This document shows positions 38,036 through 46,951 of a DNA stretch of 64,000 bases, piece after piece. This DNA comes from Sphingobacteriales bacterium 39-19. Its GTDB lineage: Bacteria > Bacteroidota > Bacteroidia > Chitinophagales > Chitinophagaceae. The first letter of the stretch is position 1; each line of letters starts with the position of its first letter. A program made the translations under genes and the position numbers. Where the stretch lies: NCBI GenBank assembly GCA_001898465.1, contig MKTX01000007.1, forward strand, positions 434,001-498,000. The letters run 5' to 3'. The notes below the pieces were generated by a model. The model worked only from the letters and a program-made list of their open reading frames with translations. It was not told the origin of the DNA and made no database searches.

Positions 38036-39016
38036 CTATTTTCTGCTTTCAAATTCTTTGGGTTGCTTATACCATTCTGATTCTGATAAGTTCTTAAAGT
38101 ATTCGTACGTTATTTTAAGCCCTTCTGCACGGGTCGTCTTGGGCCCCCAGCCAAGTAATTTTTTGGCTCTCGTAATATCGGGTTGGCGTTGCTTCGGGTC
38201 ATCTACCGGTAAGGGTTTATGAATGATCTTTTGGGTAGTACCTGTAAGTTTGATAATTTCTTTTGCAAAATCCAGCAAAGAAATTTCATCTGGGTTTCCT
38301 ACATTTACGGGCAATACATAATCACTCATGAGCAGGCGATAAATACCTTCTACCAGGTCATCTACATAGCAAAAGCTGCGGGTTTGGCTGCCGTCTCCAA
38401 AAACGGTCAGGTCTTCGCCACGCAAAGCCTGCCCGATAAATGCGGGCAATGCCCGGCCATCATTCAGCCGCATACGAGGCCCATAGGTATTAAAAATTCT
38501 TACGACCCGGGTATCTACTTTGTGAAAGGTATGGTAGGCCATCGTAATCGCTTCCTGGAATCTTTTCGCTTCATCATATACGCCTCGGGGGCCAATGGGG
38601 TTTACATTGCCCCAGTAATCCTCGTTTTGAGGATGTACCAGGGGATCACCATACACTTCGCTGGTACTTGCCACTAATATACGGGCATTTTTTGCTTTGG
38701 CAAGGCCCAGGCAGTTATGAGTACCCAGGGATCCTACTTTTAAAGTTTGTATCGGTATTTTTAAATAATCGATGGGGCTGGCAGGTGAGGCAAAATGAAG
38801 AATATAATGTAACTCACCGGGGATATGAATAAAGGTAGATACATCATGATGATAAAATTCAAAATGTTCCAGCTTAAAAAGATGTTCTATATTTTTAAGA
38901 TCGCCGGTAATCAGGTTATCCATACCTATTACATGGTATCCTTCTTTTATGAAACGATCGCATAAGTGAGAACCTAAGAATCCGGCAGCCCCGGTTATGA
39001 GAACTCTTTTTTTCAT
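38036..39016 (-). CDS. UDP-glucuronate decarboxylase (UDP-xylose synthase)
   Basis: A 326-residue SDR of the UXS group. It has [17 protein letters not shown] near residue 7, [15 protein letters not shown] near residue 117, and [15 protein letters not shown] near residue 142 with the catalytic Tyr-x-x-x-Lys, then [14 protein letters not shown] near residue 167. The R-G-V-Y-D-E-A-K-R segment is diagnostic for UXS. It uses the UDP-glucuronate made by the dehydrogenase encoded just upstream. Confidence 0.93.
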   Translation of the reverse strand: MKKRVLITGAAGFLGSHLCDRFIKEGYHVIGMDNLITGDLKNIEHLFKLEHFEFYHHDVSTFIHIPGELHYILHFASPASPIDYLKIPIQTLKVGSLGTHNCLGLAKAKNARILVASTSEVYGDPLVHPQNEDYWGNVNPIGPRGVYDEAKRFQEAITMAYHTFHKVDTRVVRIFNTYGPRMRLNDGRALPAFIGQALRGEDLTVFGDGSQTRSFCYVDDLVEGIYRLLMSDYVLPVNVGNPDEISLLDFAKEIIKLTGTTQKIIHKPLPVDDPKQRQPDITRAKKLLGWGPKTTRAEGLKITYEYFKNLSESEWYKQPKEFESRK

Positions 39017-39025
39017 ATTCGTTTT

Positions 39026-40354
39026 TTACTTTGATGTGATGACAGCCCGGCCCACACTTTCATAATGAAAATCCATTTCGTTCATGTGTGGCAGGTCAAA
39101 TACATTTCTACCATCAAAAATAACTTTTGATTTTAAAAGGGTTTTAATCTTTTCAAATTCCGGGGTTCTGAACTCATTCCATTCTGTAGCTATAATTAAT
39201 GCATCTGCATCCTGTAATGCATCATATTGGTCGCTTGCATAATGAATGCTATCGCCCAGTTGTTTTTTTACGTTTGGCATGGCCTCGGGGTCGTATGCAG
39301 AAACACTGGCGCCTTCTGCCAAGAGCGCCCGGATCATTTCAAGAGCGGGAGCTTCACGTATATCATCCGTATTGGGTTTAAAAGCTAAGCCCCACAATGC
39401 CATTTTTTTGCCTTTTAAATCCTGGTTAAAATAAGCTTTTATTTTAGGTAATAAATGCAGTTTTTGGGCTTCATTCACATCCATCACGGCATCTAATATT
39501 TTAAAACTATAATTTACCTGCTGAGATGATTTGACCAATGCCTGTACATCTTTTGGAAAACAACTGCCTCCATACCCGATCCCGGGGAATAAAAACCGCT
39601 TGCCGATGCGGTTATCGCTGCCAATTCCTTTTCTTACCATATCTACATCGGCGCCCAGCTTTTCGCAAAGCAAAGCAATTTCATTCATGAAGCTGATCTT
39701 TACTGCCAAAAAAGAATTGGCTGCATATTTAGTTAGTTCTGCAGATTTTTCATCCATAAAAATGATGGGGTTGCCCTGGCGTACAAAAGGGGCATATAAA
39801 TCATTCATCAATTTTATCGCTTTATCTGAACTTGATCCAATCACTACCCGGTCGGGCTTCATGAAATCATCAACGGCAACCCCCTCTCTTAAAAATTCCG
39901 GGTTGCTTACAACATCAAAACTTGCGGGGTCTGCACCATTATTTAAAATAGCATTTCTTACTTTACCGGCTGTGCCCACAGGTACTGTACTTTTATCCAC
40001 AATTACTTTATAATCTCCCGGCTTTATGAGTTTGCCCAGTTCTTTGGCAACTCCTAAAATATAGGTAAGGTCGGCGCTCCCATCTTCACCCGGGGGCGTT
40101 GGCAGGGCTAAAAAAATGATTTGAGCATCAGCCACCGCTTCTACCAGTTTCGTAGTAAAAGTGAGCCGGCCTTCTTTTTGATTTCTTAAAAACAATTTTT
40201 CTAAACCCGGTTCATAGATGGTAATATTTCCGGCAGTAAGCTGATCTACTTTACTTTTATCAATATCTACACAACTAACATAATTTCCTGTTTCTGAAAA
40301 ACAAGTGCCTGTCACTAAACCAACATATCCTGTTCCTACTACTGCAATTTTCAT
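39026..40354 (-). CDS. ugd: UDP-glucose 6-dehydrogenase
   Basis: A 442-residue enzyme converting UDP-glucose to UDP-glucuronate. It has the NAD motif VVGTGYVGLVTGTCFSETG near residue 5, DKSTVPVGTAGKVR near residue 119, and the catalytic Cys in FLFPGIGYGGSCFPKDVQAL near residue 254 (key residues G-x-G-Y-G-G-S-C-F-P-K-D). It lies 9 bp upstream of the UDP-xylose synthase gene and supplies its substrate. Confidence 0.96.
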   Translation of the reverse strand: MKIAVVGTGYVGLVTGTCFSETGNYVSCVDIDKSKVDQLTAGNITIYEPGLEKLFLRNQKEGRLTFTTKLVEAVADAQIIFLALPTPPGEDGSADLTYILGVAKELGKLIKPGDYKVIVDKSTVPVGTAGKVRNAILNNGADPASFDVVSNPEFLREGVAVDDFMKPDRVVIGSSSDKAIKLMNDLYAPFVRQGNPIIFMDEKSAELTKYAANSFLAVKISFMNEIALLCEKLGADVDMVRKGIGSDNRIGKRFLFPGIGYGGSCFPKDVQALVKSSQQVNYSFKILDAVMDVNEAQKLHLLPKIKAYFNQDLKGKKMALWGLAFKPNTDDIREAPALEMIRALLAEGASVSAYDPEAMPNVKKQLGDSIHYASDQYDALQDADALIIATEWNEFRTPEFEKIKTLLKSKVIFDGRNVFDLPHMNEMDFHYESVGRAVITSK

Positions 40355-40371
40355 ATTTCTTTTTTACGATT

Positions 40372-41502
40372 TTACCTGTTTACAAATGCTAATACTTTAG
40401 AAACAATAAATGATTGTTGTTCTTCATCCAGTTCGGTATGAATAGGTAATGAAATCACCCTTTCAGTTAGCCAGTCGGTGATGGGTAAATGAAAATTACT
40501 TCCACCAAAAGCATCAAACATTTTTTGCCGGTGTGCCGGTACCGGGTAATAGATCATATTGGGTACGCCCTCGCTTGTTAAAAAAGCGCTCAGTGCATCC
40601 CTGTCTGCCCCTTCTAAAATAAGAGTGTATTGATGAAATACCGGGTTATTGTTTTTAGCCCTGAAAGGGATTCTTATTTTTGGCTGACCGGCAAAGGCAT
40701 GGTCATAAAAATCGGCCGCTTTGCGGCGGGCTTCAATATAGCTATCTAATTTTTTTAATTTTATATTTAAAATAGCGGCCTGCATGGCATCCAGGCGGCT
40801 GTTGCAGCCTACCACATCATGATAATATCTTTTGCTTTGGCCATGAGAAGCAATCATCCTCATTTTTTCTGCAAGAGCATCGTCATTTGTAAACATGGCG
40901 CCCCCATCACCAAATGCGCCCAGGTTTTTGCTGGGGTAAAACGAAGTACAGCCTATATGCCCAATGGTTCCTGTTTTTTGGCTACGGCCATCAGAAAAAT
41001 GATAATCGTTACCAATAGCCTGGGCATTATCTTCTATAACAAATAAATTATGTTTTTTGGCAATGGCCATAATGGGTTCCATATCGGCTGCATGCCCGTA
41101 CAGATGAACGGGTATGATGGCTTTTGTTTTTGGCGTAATGGCTTTTTCAATAACCGCTGGGTCTATACAAAATGTTTGGGGATCAACTTCTACAAAAATG
41201 GGTTTTATATTCAGCAGGGCCGCCACTTCTACGGTGGCAATATAGGTGAAAGAAGGTGTAATGACCTCGTCGCCTGCTGTAAGCCCCAGCGCCATCATGG
41301 CAATTTGTAAGGCATCTGTACCATTGGCACAGGGTATGGCATGTTTAATGCCATGATAGGCAGCAATGGCCTGGGCAAAGTCATTTACCACCTTACCACC
41401 AATGAATTGTGAACTTTCCATTACCGCTATTACGGCTTCATCTACTTCTTTTTTTATGTGGTGATACTGTGTCTTGGTATCTACCATTTGCAAGGGCCTC
41501 AT
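40372..41502 (-). CDS. DegT/DnrJ/EryC1/StrS-family sugar aminotransferase
   Basis: A 376-residue PLP aminotransferase acting on keto-sugars. It has the substrate-site segment HAIPCANGTDALQIAMMAL near residue 53 (key G-T-D-A-L), the aspartate in NLFVIEDNAQAIG near residue 152, and the PLP lysine in TSFYPSKNLGAFGDGGA near residue 189. The G-C-N-S-R-L-D-A-M-Q-A-A segment near residue 232 is family-typical. It is the first gene of the operon; its keto-sugar substrate is not evident, as no matching 4,6-dehydratase or 3-dehydrogenase lies in the window. Confidence 0.93.
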   Translation of the reverse strand: MRPLQMVDTKTQYHHIKKEVDEAVIAVMESSQFIGGKVVNDFAQAIAAYHGIKHAIPCANGTDALQIAMMALGLTAGDEVITPSFTYIATVEVAALLNIKPIFVEVDPQTFCIDPAVIEKAITPKTKAIIPVHLYGHAADMEPIMAIAKKHNLFVIEDNAQAIGNDYHFSDGRSQKTGTIGHIGCTSFYPSKNLGAFGDGGAMFTNDDALAEKMRMIASHGQSKRYYHDVVGCNSRLDAMQAAILNIKLKKLDSYIEARRKAADFYDHAFAGQPKIRIPFRAKNNNPVFHQYTLILEGADRDALSAFLTSEGVPNMIYYPVPAHRQKMFDAFGGSNFHLPITDWLTERVISLPIHTELDEEQQSFIVSKVLAFVNR

Positions 41503-41521
41503 ATAATTATTTTTAGCGGCG

Positions 41522-41529
41522 CAAAGATA
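41522..41529 (-). promoter_or_regulatory. Candidate -7 promoter element of the nucleotide-sugar operon
   Basis: Reads TATCTTTG on the minus strand, matching TAnnTTTG, 19 nt upstream of the aminotransferase ATG. The 198-bp gap up to the next gene holds nothing else that I recognise. Confidence 0.4.
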
Positions 41530-41700
41530 AGATTTTCAGTGACTTTTTATCCCGGGCAGCTACAGGTGGCCCTTTTCGGAATGCATGTAACCGGCTTCTT
41601 ATCAGGATAAAGTATACTGTGCTAAGCAAACGGGATTTTTAAATAAATATTTTGATATTCATAATATTTGTTTACCCATAAAAAACAAATAGATTATCCT

Positions 41701-42771
41701 TTATACCCGGTATGCGATGGCATTAATATTCATGCCTGCACCCACCGAAGCGAATAACACCACATCTCCGGGATGAATTTCATGCCCGGCCATTTTATGA
41801 TGTTTTACCATATCGTATAGAGTGGGTACCGTGGCTACCGAACTATTGCCTAGGGTATGAATGCTCATGGGCATTATATTTTCCGGTACCGAAGTGGCGC
41901 CATACAATTTGTACATCGCTTTAATTATGCCCTCATCCATTTTTTCATTGGCCTGGTGCAGGAAAACTTTTTTAAGCTGGCTAATTTCTACACCAGCCTT
42001 ATCCAGGCATGTTTTCATGGCTTGTGGCACATATTTCATGGCATATTCATATACTTTGCGCCCTTTCATTTTAATATACCGGATGCGGGCATCCGACTCG
42101 GGAAAATAAGATTTACCCATATATAAATAATCCAGTTCTTCGCCGCTATGCGATTGAGCTACTGTGGCCAGTATGCCACTTTGGGTATCACTGTCTTGCT
42201 GTGCCGCTATTACAGTGGCCCCCGCACCATCCGAAAAGATCATACTATCCCGGTCATATACATCAATAACCCGGCTTAGTGCTTCGGTTCCTATAACTAA
42301 ACATTTCTTAGCAAGCCCGGCTTTAAAGTAAGCATCAGCCTGTATCATACCCTGTATCCATCCGGGGCATCCAAAAAGGATATCGTAACAAATACAGTCA
42401 GGGTTCTTAATTCCTAATTTATTTTTAACCCTCGATGCCAGGGCGGGCATGGCATCGGTTTGTATTGTATGCTTTAGTACGTTACCAAAATTATGAGCTA
42501 AAATGATCTGGTCAATATCTTCTCCATCACTTTGGGCATCTGCCAGGGCATCTTTGGCGGCCATGGCAGCCATATCAGATGTTTGTATGTTGGCGCTGGC
42601 GTACCGCCTCTCCTCAATTCCTGTTATCAGCCGAAATTTTTCAACCACTTCGTGGGGATTGGTTTCTATTCGGGTATTGTCTTCTGCATAAAAATTATGA
42701 GTTGCAAAATCTTTATTCGTTTTTACGATGGAAGGAATATAGCTGCCGGTGCCAATAATAACAGACCTCAT
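41701..42771 (-). CDS. 3-oxoacyl-ACP synthase III family protein
   Basis: A 356-residue thiolase-fold KAS III homologue. The catalytic triad is visible: Cys in DILFGCPGWIQGM near residue 126, His in VFLHQANEKMDEG near residue 273, and Asn in IHTLGNSSVATVPT near residue 310. An unusual feature is the FGCPGW form at the nucleophile, where FabH has AACAGF. It stands alone, with no ACP or other fab genes adjacent. It may act in specialised lipid or branched-chain condensation; housekeeping FabH is less likely. Confidence 0.82.
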   Translation of the reverse strand: MRSVIIGTGSYIPSIVKTNKDFATHNFYAEDNTRIETNPHEVVEKFRLITGIEERRYASANIQTSDMAAMAAKDALADAQSDGEDIDQIILAHNFGNVLKHTIQTDAMPALASRVKNKLGIKNPDCICYDILFGCPGWIQGMIQADAYFKAGLAKKCLVIGTEALSRVIDVYDRDSMIFSDGAGATVIAAQQDSDTQSGILATVAQSHSGEELDYLYMGKSYFPESDARIRYIKMKGRKVYEYAMKYVPQAMKTCLDKAGVEISQLKKVFLHQANEKMDEGIIKAMYKLYGATSVPENIMPMSIHTLGNSSVATVPTLYDMVKHHKMAGHEIHPGDVVLFASVGAGMNINAIAYRV

Positions 42772-42912
42772 TAGTATAGATTAGTGTTAAATAGTTGCTT
42801 TAAAATAGCATTTTATAGTGTACCCGTAAAGGTATGTTATATGAAGACAATATGTTTTTATTTAAACTGGAATTTTTAAAGAAAATCTAACAACAGACTG
42901 CTGGAATAAATA

Positions 42913-42920
42913 TATTTTTG
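42913..42920 (+). promoter_or_regulatory. Candidate -7 promoter element
   Basis: TATTTTTG matches TAnnTTTG and ends 22 nt before the ATG of the secreted protein gene at 42943. Confidence 0.35.
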
Positions 42921-42942
42921 TACTTCATCTTAAAATGTAAAA

Positions 42943-43773
42943 ATGAAGAAAATATTATTCATGGCAGCTATGATTGCCTGTACCGGGATTTATGCACAGG
43001 ATAAAAAAACAAGTATTCTGTTAAATCCCAACCAGGTAATTACCATCAATAGCCAAAGCACCCAAAAAGCAAATATGGGGATGGGAATGGAAACGAATAG
43101 TAATAATACCACGGTAGTAGAATCTAAAGTTACCGCATTGGGTAAGGATAATTACACCATTCATTCTAAAATTAAACGAATGGTGATAGAGGCCGATATG
43201 ATGGGTAACCACAGCAGTTTTGATTCTGATAAAAAAGAAGACCTGGAATCGGATATGGGAAAAGCCATTGCCCCTTTATTAGAAGAAGATATGGTGGCAA
43301 CACTTGATAAAAATTCAGGCGAATGGAAGGCAGAAAAAAAAGCCGAAGAGAATAAAGAAGAAAACCCGCTTGAAGAAATGATGACTGCTATATCGGGTTC
43401 ATCTCCCCAGGGACTGAGTGGCGGCATTTATTTTCAATTACCTGCCGATTTTAAAGTGGGTACTACCTGGAGCGAATCCAAATCGGTGAAAGATATAAAA
43501 TCAACTACCAATTACACCGTAAAATCTGTTACTGATAATATAGTTGTAGTGGGTTATACCAGCACCATGGTGGGTACCACACAAACAGAAATGCAGGGGA
43601 TGCAAGTGGATGTAGATATTGATTCAAAATCGAGCGGTGAAATAACAGTGGATAGTAAAACATCACTGGTAAAGAAAAAATCTTCAAAGGATGATATCAA
43701 TAGCACTTTGAATATGGGGGGTCAATCTATGCCCATTACTACAAGCGTAGAAACCACTACCAGCTTTCAATAA
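42943..43773 (+). CDS. Secreted protein of unknown function
   Basis: A 276-residue exported protein that I do not recognise with confidence; it resembles the DUF6263 type of Bacteroidota secreted proteins. A signal peptide ends at GIYAQ (residue 18). The mature protein is rich in Thr, Ser, Lys and Met, begins with a predicted beta-rich part, has a charged stretch EKKAEENKEENPLEE near residue 130, and a repeated alternating pattern that suggests an all-beta fold. It lies alone, with its own -7 element and a strong terminator, and is divergent from the KAS III gene. Confidence 0.7.
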   Translation: MKKILFMAAMIACTGIYAQDKKTSILLNPNQVITINSQSTQKANMGMGMETNSNNTTVVESKVTALGKDNYTIHSKIKRMVIEADMMGNHSSFDSDKKEDLESDMGKAIAPLLEEDMVATLDKNSGEWKAEKKAEENKEENPLEEMMTAISGSSPQGLSGGIYFQLPADFKVGTTWSESKSVKDIKSTTNYTVKSVTDNIVVVGYTSTMVGTTQTEMQGMQVDVDIDSKSSGEITVDSKTSLVKKKSSKDDINSTLNMGGQSMPITTSVETTTSFQ

Positions 43774-43790
43774 ATTTCAGGGAGGTATAT

Positions 43791-43819
43791 AAAAAGCTGT
43801 AGCAAGGCTACAGCTTTTT
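43791..43819. terminator. Bidirectional intrinsic terminator
   Basis: A perfect 13-bp stem (AAAAAGCTGTAGC / GCTACAGCTTTTT) with a 3-nt loop and flanking A/T runs separates the convergent secreted-protein and MFS genes; the last base is shared with the MFS stop codon. Confidence 0.93.
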
Positions 43820-45048
43820 TATTGGCTGCCTGCCTGTAATACAGAGAGGGCTGTTTTTTGCTGCAATGAATAATATCCTGCACTTGCCAGCAGGCAAATG
43901 ACTGCCACGCCTATCCACAGGTTAAAGAACCCCGTATGTTCTGCAGTAAAAGCACCTAAGCTGCTGCCTAAAACCTGGGCAAGGCTCCATGCCATTGTAT
44001 ATAATCCGGCATACTGTCCCCGGTTTTTTTCTCCACTGCGGGCTATATAATAAGAATTCATAAATGGCATGGCCAGCATTTCTGCCAATGTAATCATGAT
44101 CATTGCACAAAATGCCAGGATAAAACCATGCAGGAAGGGGATATTGAGTATGACAAATGAAATAGCCATGAAAATACAGCCTATACTCATAAGTAGCAGG
44201 TATGGTTTTTTCCCTTCTAATGTAAAAACCAGGATCATCTCAAACAGGGCAATGATAAGGCCATTACCTGCCATTACGATGCCGATCCAAAATTCATTTA
44301 ACCCCAATTTATTTTTGAAAAATATAGGAATGGTAGTAAATAATTGAAAAAAACAAATGGCAAACAACAGTGTAAAAAATAAAAAACGAAGAAATACTTT
44401 ATCCTTAAACGCACTTTCATGGGATGATTGTAAAGAGGCTACCGGTTTTCTTTGTTCTGCCAGGGATACCCTGGGAAGAATGATTAAAAGCAATATGGCC
44501 GCAAAAATATTGGTACTCCCATCAACCCAGAATAATAAATGATAATTAATATGTGCTAAAATACCACCCAGCGCAGCGCCTACGCCCCAACCTAAATTTA
44601 TGGCCAGCCTCACCAAAGAAAAAGACTGGGTTCTGTTTTGTGCATTACTGTAATGGGCAATAGCCGAGGAGTTGGCAGGACGAAAAGATTCATTGATGGC
44701 AGCAAGTAAAAAAGTAGCCAAGCAAATACCTGTATAAGATTCCATTTGGCCTAAAACCATAAACATTATACCCCCGCAAAATAGCGCTGCAAACTGCATA
44801 TTGTAAAACCCAAATACATCAGATAACTTACCTCCCATCATAGCCCCGGCTACAGCACCAATTCCATATACGGCTACCACTAAACCGCCTTGTTCTATAC
44901 TAAAACCCTTGTACTGGCAATAAAGCGTCATGTATGCCAATACCATCGTGCCACTCCGGTTTATGAGCATTACCAGGCTGAGCAACCACATGCGATGCGT
45001 TAACCCGCTATATGCATTTTTATATAAATTTCTTGTAGCAGCTATCAT
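43819..45048 (-). CDS. MFS transporter
   Basis: A 409-residue, about 12-helix major facilitator. The loop 2-3 motif appears as GAMMGGKLSDVFGFYN near residue 70 (G-x-x-x-G-x-L-S-D-x-x-G) and NESFRPANSSAIAHY near residue 121 is a conserved inter-helix segment. The group is the drug:H+ antiporter-like MFS. Substrate cannot be inferred. A terminator for the glucan phosphorylase homologue lies between its start and that gene. Confidence 0.85.
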   Translation of the reverse strand: MIAATRNLYKNAYSGLTHRMWLLSLVMLINRSGTMVLAYMTLYCQYKGFSIEQGGLVVAVYGIGAVAGAMMGGKLSDVFGFYNMQFAALFCGGIMFMVLGQMESYTGICLATFLLAAINESFRPANSSAIAHYSNAQNRTQSFSLVRLAINLGWGVGAALGGILAHINYHLLFWVDGSTNIFAAILLLIILPRVSLAEQRKPVASLQSSHESAFKDKVFLRFLFFTLLFAICFFQLFTTIPIFFKNKLGLNEFWIGIVMAGNGLIIALFEMILVFTLEGKKPYLLLMSIGCIFMAISFVILNIPFLHGFILAFCAMIMITLAEMLAMPFMNSYYIARSGEKNRGQYAGLYTMAWSLAQVLGSSLGAFTAEHTGFFNLWIGVAVICLLASAGYYSLQQKTALSVLQAGSQ

Positions 45049-45117
45049 GAGCGGGTATCAAAAAAAAAGTGAATGCCCATATCGAATACATATTTTTTCA
45101 TTCGGAGAGCCCATCAA

Positions 45118-45147
45118 AAATCCCTTTCCCGGGAGGGAAAGGGATTT
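45118..45147 (-). terminator. Intrinsic terminator of the glucan phosphorylase homologue
   Basis: AAATCCCTTTCCC pairs with GGGAAAGGGATTT (13 bp, 4-nt loop). On the minus strand it is followed by a T-run. It lies 22 bp after the stop codon. Confidence 0.9.
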
Positions 45148-45169
45148 ACAAAATTAAGTATTGATATAG

Positions 45170-46822
45170 TTAAATGTATAAAATTTCGTAATATTCTTTT
45201 GCCATCCTGTTACTTTCAAACTGGTAGCGAACATCATTCATTCCATTCTTTATAATTTGCTTCCAAACCCGTTGGTTTTCATAATACAAAGGCAGAATTT
45301 GATTTTCTAATATTTCATAGAGTTTAGTCAGGTCGTATTCATCCTGCTCATGCACACTCATTTTTTCATATTCTGCAGGCGGAATTAAGAACCCGTTGTT
45401 ACCATGATTGATAAATTCACAAATCCATCCATCATAGGTGCTGAAGTTTACCGCTCCATTCATAGCAGCGGTAATGCCGCTGGTGCCACTGGCTTCACGG
45501 GGTACCCGGGGGTTGTTGAGCCATAAATCAGATGATTGTTTTAATCTTTTGCTTAAAGCAAGTTCGTACCCGATACAAACCGCCATATTTTGATGTTCTT
45601 TACTTAGGTTTACTAATTTATCAAAATCGGTGATAGAAGGATAGTCCATGGGGTATGGTTTACCTGCCCATATGATTTGTACGGGATATTTCTTATTGGC
45701 CAGTAAGGCCGAAAAGCGTTCTTCATTTCTTGTGATGAGGTCGGCTCGTTTATACCCGGCAAACCGGCGGGCCCAAACGATAGTAAATATTTCGGGTTTA
45801 AATATTTTACCTGTTTGGTCGGCAACAATTTCAAAAGCTCTTTTCTTTAAATAATTTTTACGGTCATCAAATGCGGCTTCATTATCATTTAGCATGTAAT
45901 GATACAATTGCTTATCGGCCCAATAGTGCCAATTTTGAGCATTTGTAATGGAAGTTATTTTACAAATCCCTTCATATTTCCCCCACATTTTACGGCTTAC
46001 TTCACCATGTAACTGGCTTACACCATTAGCAAGTTTGGCAAAGCGGAGCGCTACCAGTGAGTGGTTAAACAAATCGTCGGTAAGGCCGGTTAATGACCTT
46101 ACTTCTTCCATGGGCAGGCCACAGAAATAGCCCATTTTTTCGCAAAGAAAAATATCATGCTTTTCATTACCGGCTTCTTCGGGTGTATGCGTGGTAAAAA
46201 CCAGTCTCTTTCTTACTTCCTCTTTGTTGCCATATTTTTTATATAAGTAAAAAATAGAACTGGCGCCATGGGCTTCATTTAAATGGTATAAATCGGGGTT
46301 AAAATTAAGCAGGTCAATTAATTTAGCCCCGCCCACACCCAGTAAAATAAACTGTGCTACTTTAGTGGCCACGTTAGCGTCATACAGTTTATGGCTGATG
46401 GTTTGCGATACATAATCATTCTCAGGTAAATCGGTGCTTAATAAGAATAAAGGAGCCGATTTAAAAGTTTCCGGGTTCAGGTACCATACTTTTACCCAAA
46501 CCGGGTGGCTATGTATTTCTATCTGAAATTTAATACCGGTATCTTCTAAGAAATTATATATTTTTTCGTTCCACTGAACCTGTAAAGTTTGATCTGCATT
46601 GCGGGCCTGGTCGTAATAACCATATTTCCATAATATACCAATGCCAATGAGGTTTTGCCTGAGTTCATAAGCGCTTCGTAAATGTGAGCCGCTTAAAAAG
46701 CCCAAACCTCCGCTATATATTTTAAGCGGTTGATGAATAGCATACTCCATGGAAAAGTAAGCTACTTTTTTTTGAAAGTCCGGGGCTGTAGCAAAGGGCA
46801 CGGCATACTGCGTAAAATCCAT
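45170..46822 (-). CDS. GT35-family alpha-glucan phosphorylase homologue without the PLP lysine
   Basis: A 550-residue member of the divergent short alpha-glucan phosphorylase family. Family segments are VAYFSMEYAIHQPLKIYSGGLGFLSGSH near residue 19 (shown by key residues F-S-M-E-x-A and G-G-L-G), DLYHLNEAHGASS near residue 176 and the TIVWARRFAGYKRADLI segment near residue 345. The cofactor-binding motif, normally E-A-S-G-T-S-G-M-K, reads EASGTSGIT at residues 443-451, so Thr451 replaces the lysine that forms the Schiff base with PLP. It may be a non-phosphorolytic glycosyltransferase or a regulator of glycogen metabolism. No other glycogen gene is adjacent. Confidence 0.8.
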   Translation of the reverse strand: MDFTQYAVPFATAPDFQKKVAYFSMEYAIHQPLKIYSGGLGFLSGSHLRSAYELRQNLIGIGILWKYGYYDQARNADQTLQVQWNEKIYNFLEDTGIKFQIEIHSHPVWVKVWYLNPETFKSAPLFLLSTDLPENDYVSQTISHKLYDANVATKVAQFILLGVGGAKLIDLLNFNPDLYHLNEAHGASSIFYLYKKYGNKEEVRKRLVFTTHTPEEAGNEKHDIFLCEKMGYFCGLPMEEVRSLTGLTDDLFNHSLVALRFAKLANGVSQLHGEVSRKMWGKYEGICKITSITNAQNWHYWADKQLYHYMLNDNEAAFDDRKNYLKKRAFEIVADQTGKIFKPEIFTIVWARRFAGYKRADLITRNEERFSALLANKKYPVQIIWAGKPYPMDYPSITDFDKLVNLSKEHQNMAVCIGYELALSKRLKQSSDLWLNNPRVPREASGTSGITAAMNGAVNFSTYDGWICEFINHGNNGFLIPPAEYEKMSVHEQDEYDLTKLYEILENQILPLYYENQRVWKQIIKNGMNDVRYQFESNRMAKEYYEILYI

Positions 46823-46897
46823 AATTGTTAAAATTGGTGATGCAAATTAAAAACAAATCTCCCAAAATAGCAAAATGTGTAAAAAAAACACATTAAT

Positions 46898-46906
46898 TAA
46901 ATTTTG
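46898..46906 (+). promoter_or_regulatory. Possible -7 element of the mntR-mntH operon
   Basis: TAAATTTTG is one base longer than TAnnTTTG and lies 17 bp upstream of the palindromic operator. The spacing places the operator just downstream of a start site near 46912. Confidence 0.3.
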
Positions 46907-46923
46907 GAAAATGAAAAATAAAA

Positions 46924-46939
46924 TTTAGGTTTACCTAAA
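46924..46939. promoter_or_regulatory. DtxR/MntR-like operator
   Basis: TTTAGGT-TT-ACCTAAA is a perfect 7+7 palindrome. Its core TTAGGTTTACCTAA differs at two central positions from the known DtxR box core TTAGGTTAGCCTAA. It ends 12 bp before the start codon of a DtxR-family regulator, so autoregulation by metal-bound repressor is likely. Confidence 0.7.
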
Positions 46940-46951
46940 AATTATAAGAAA

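Noticed and set aside
38219..38677. Plus-strand frame of 152 codons inside the UDP-xylose synthase gene
   Set aside because: Antisense to catalytic motifs of the SDR enzyme; no leader or motif.
41503..41700. Gap searched for a small RNA or riboswitch
   Set aside because: Beyond a -7 element I see no stable conserved fold or terminator that would support an RNA gene.
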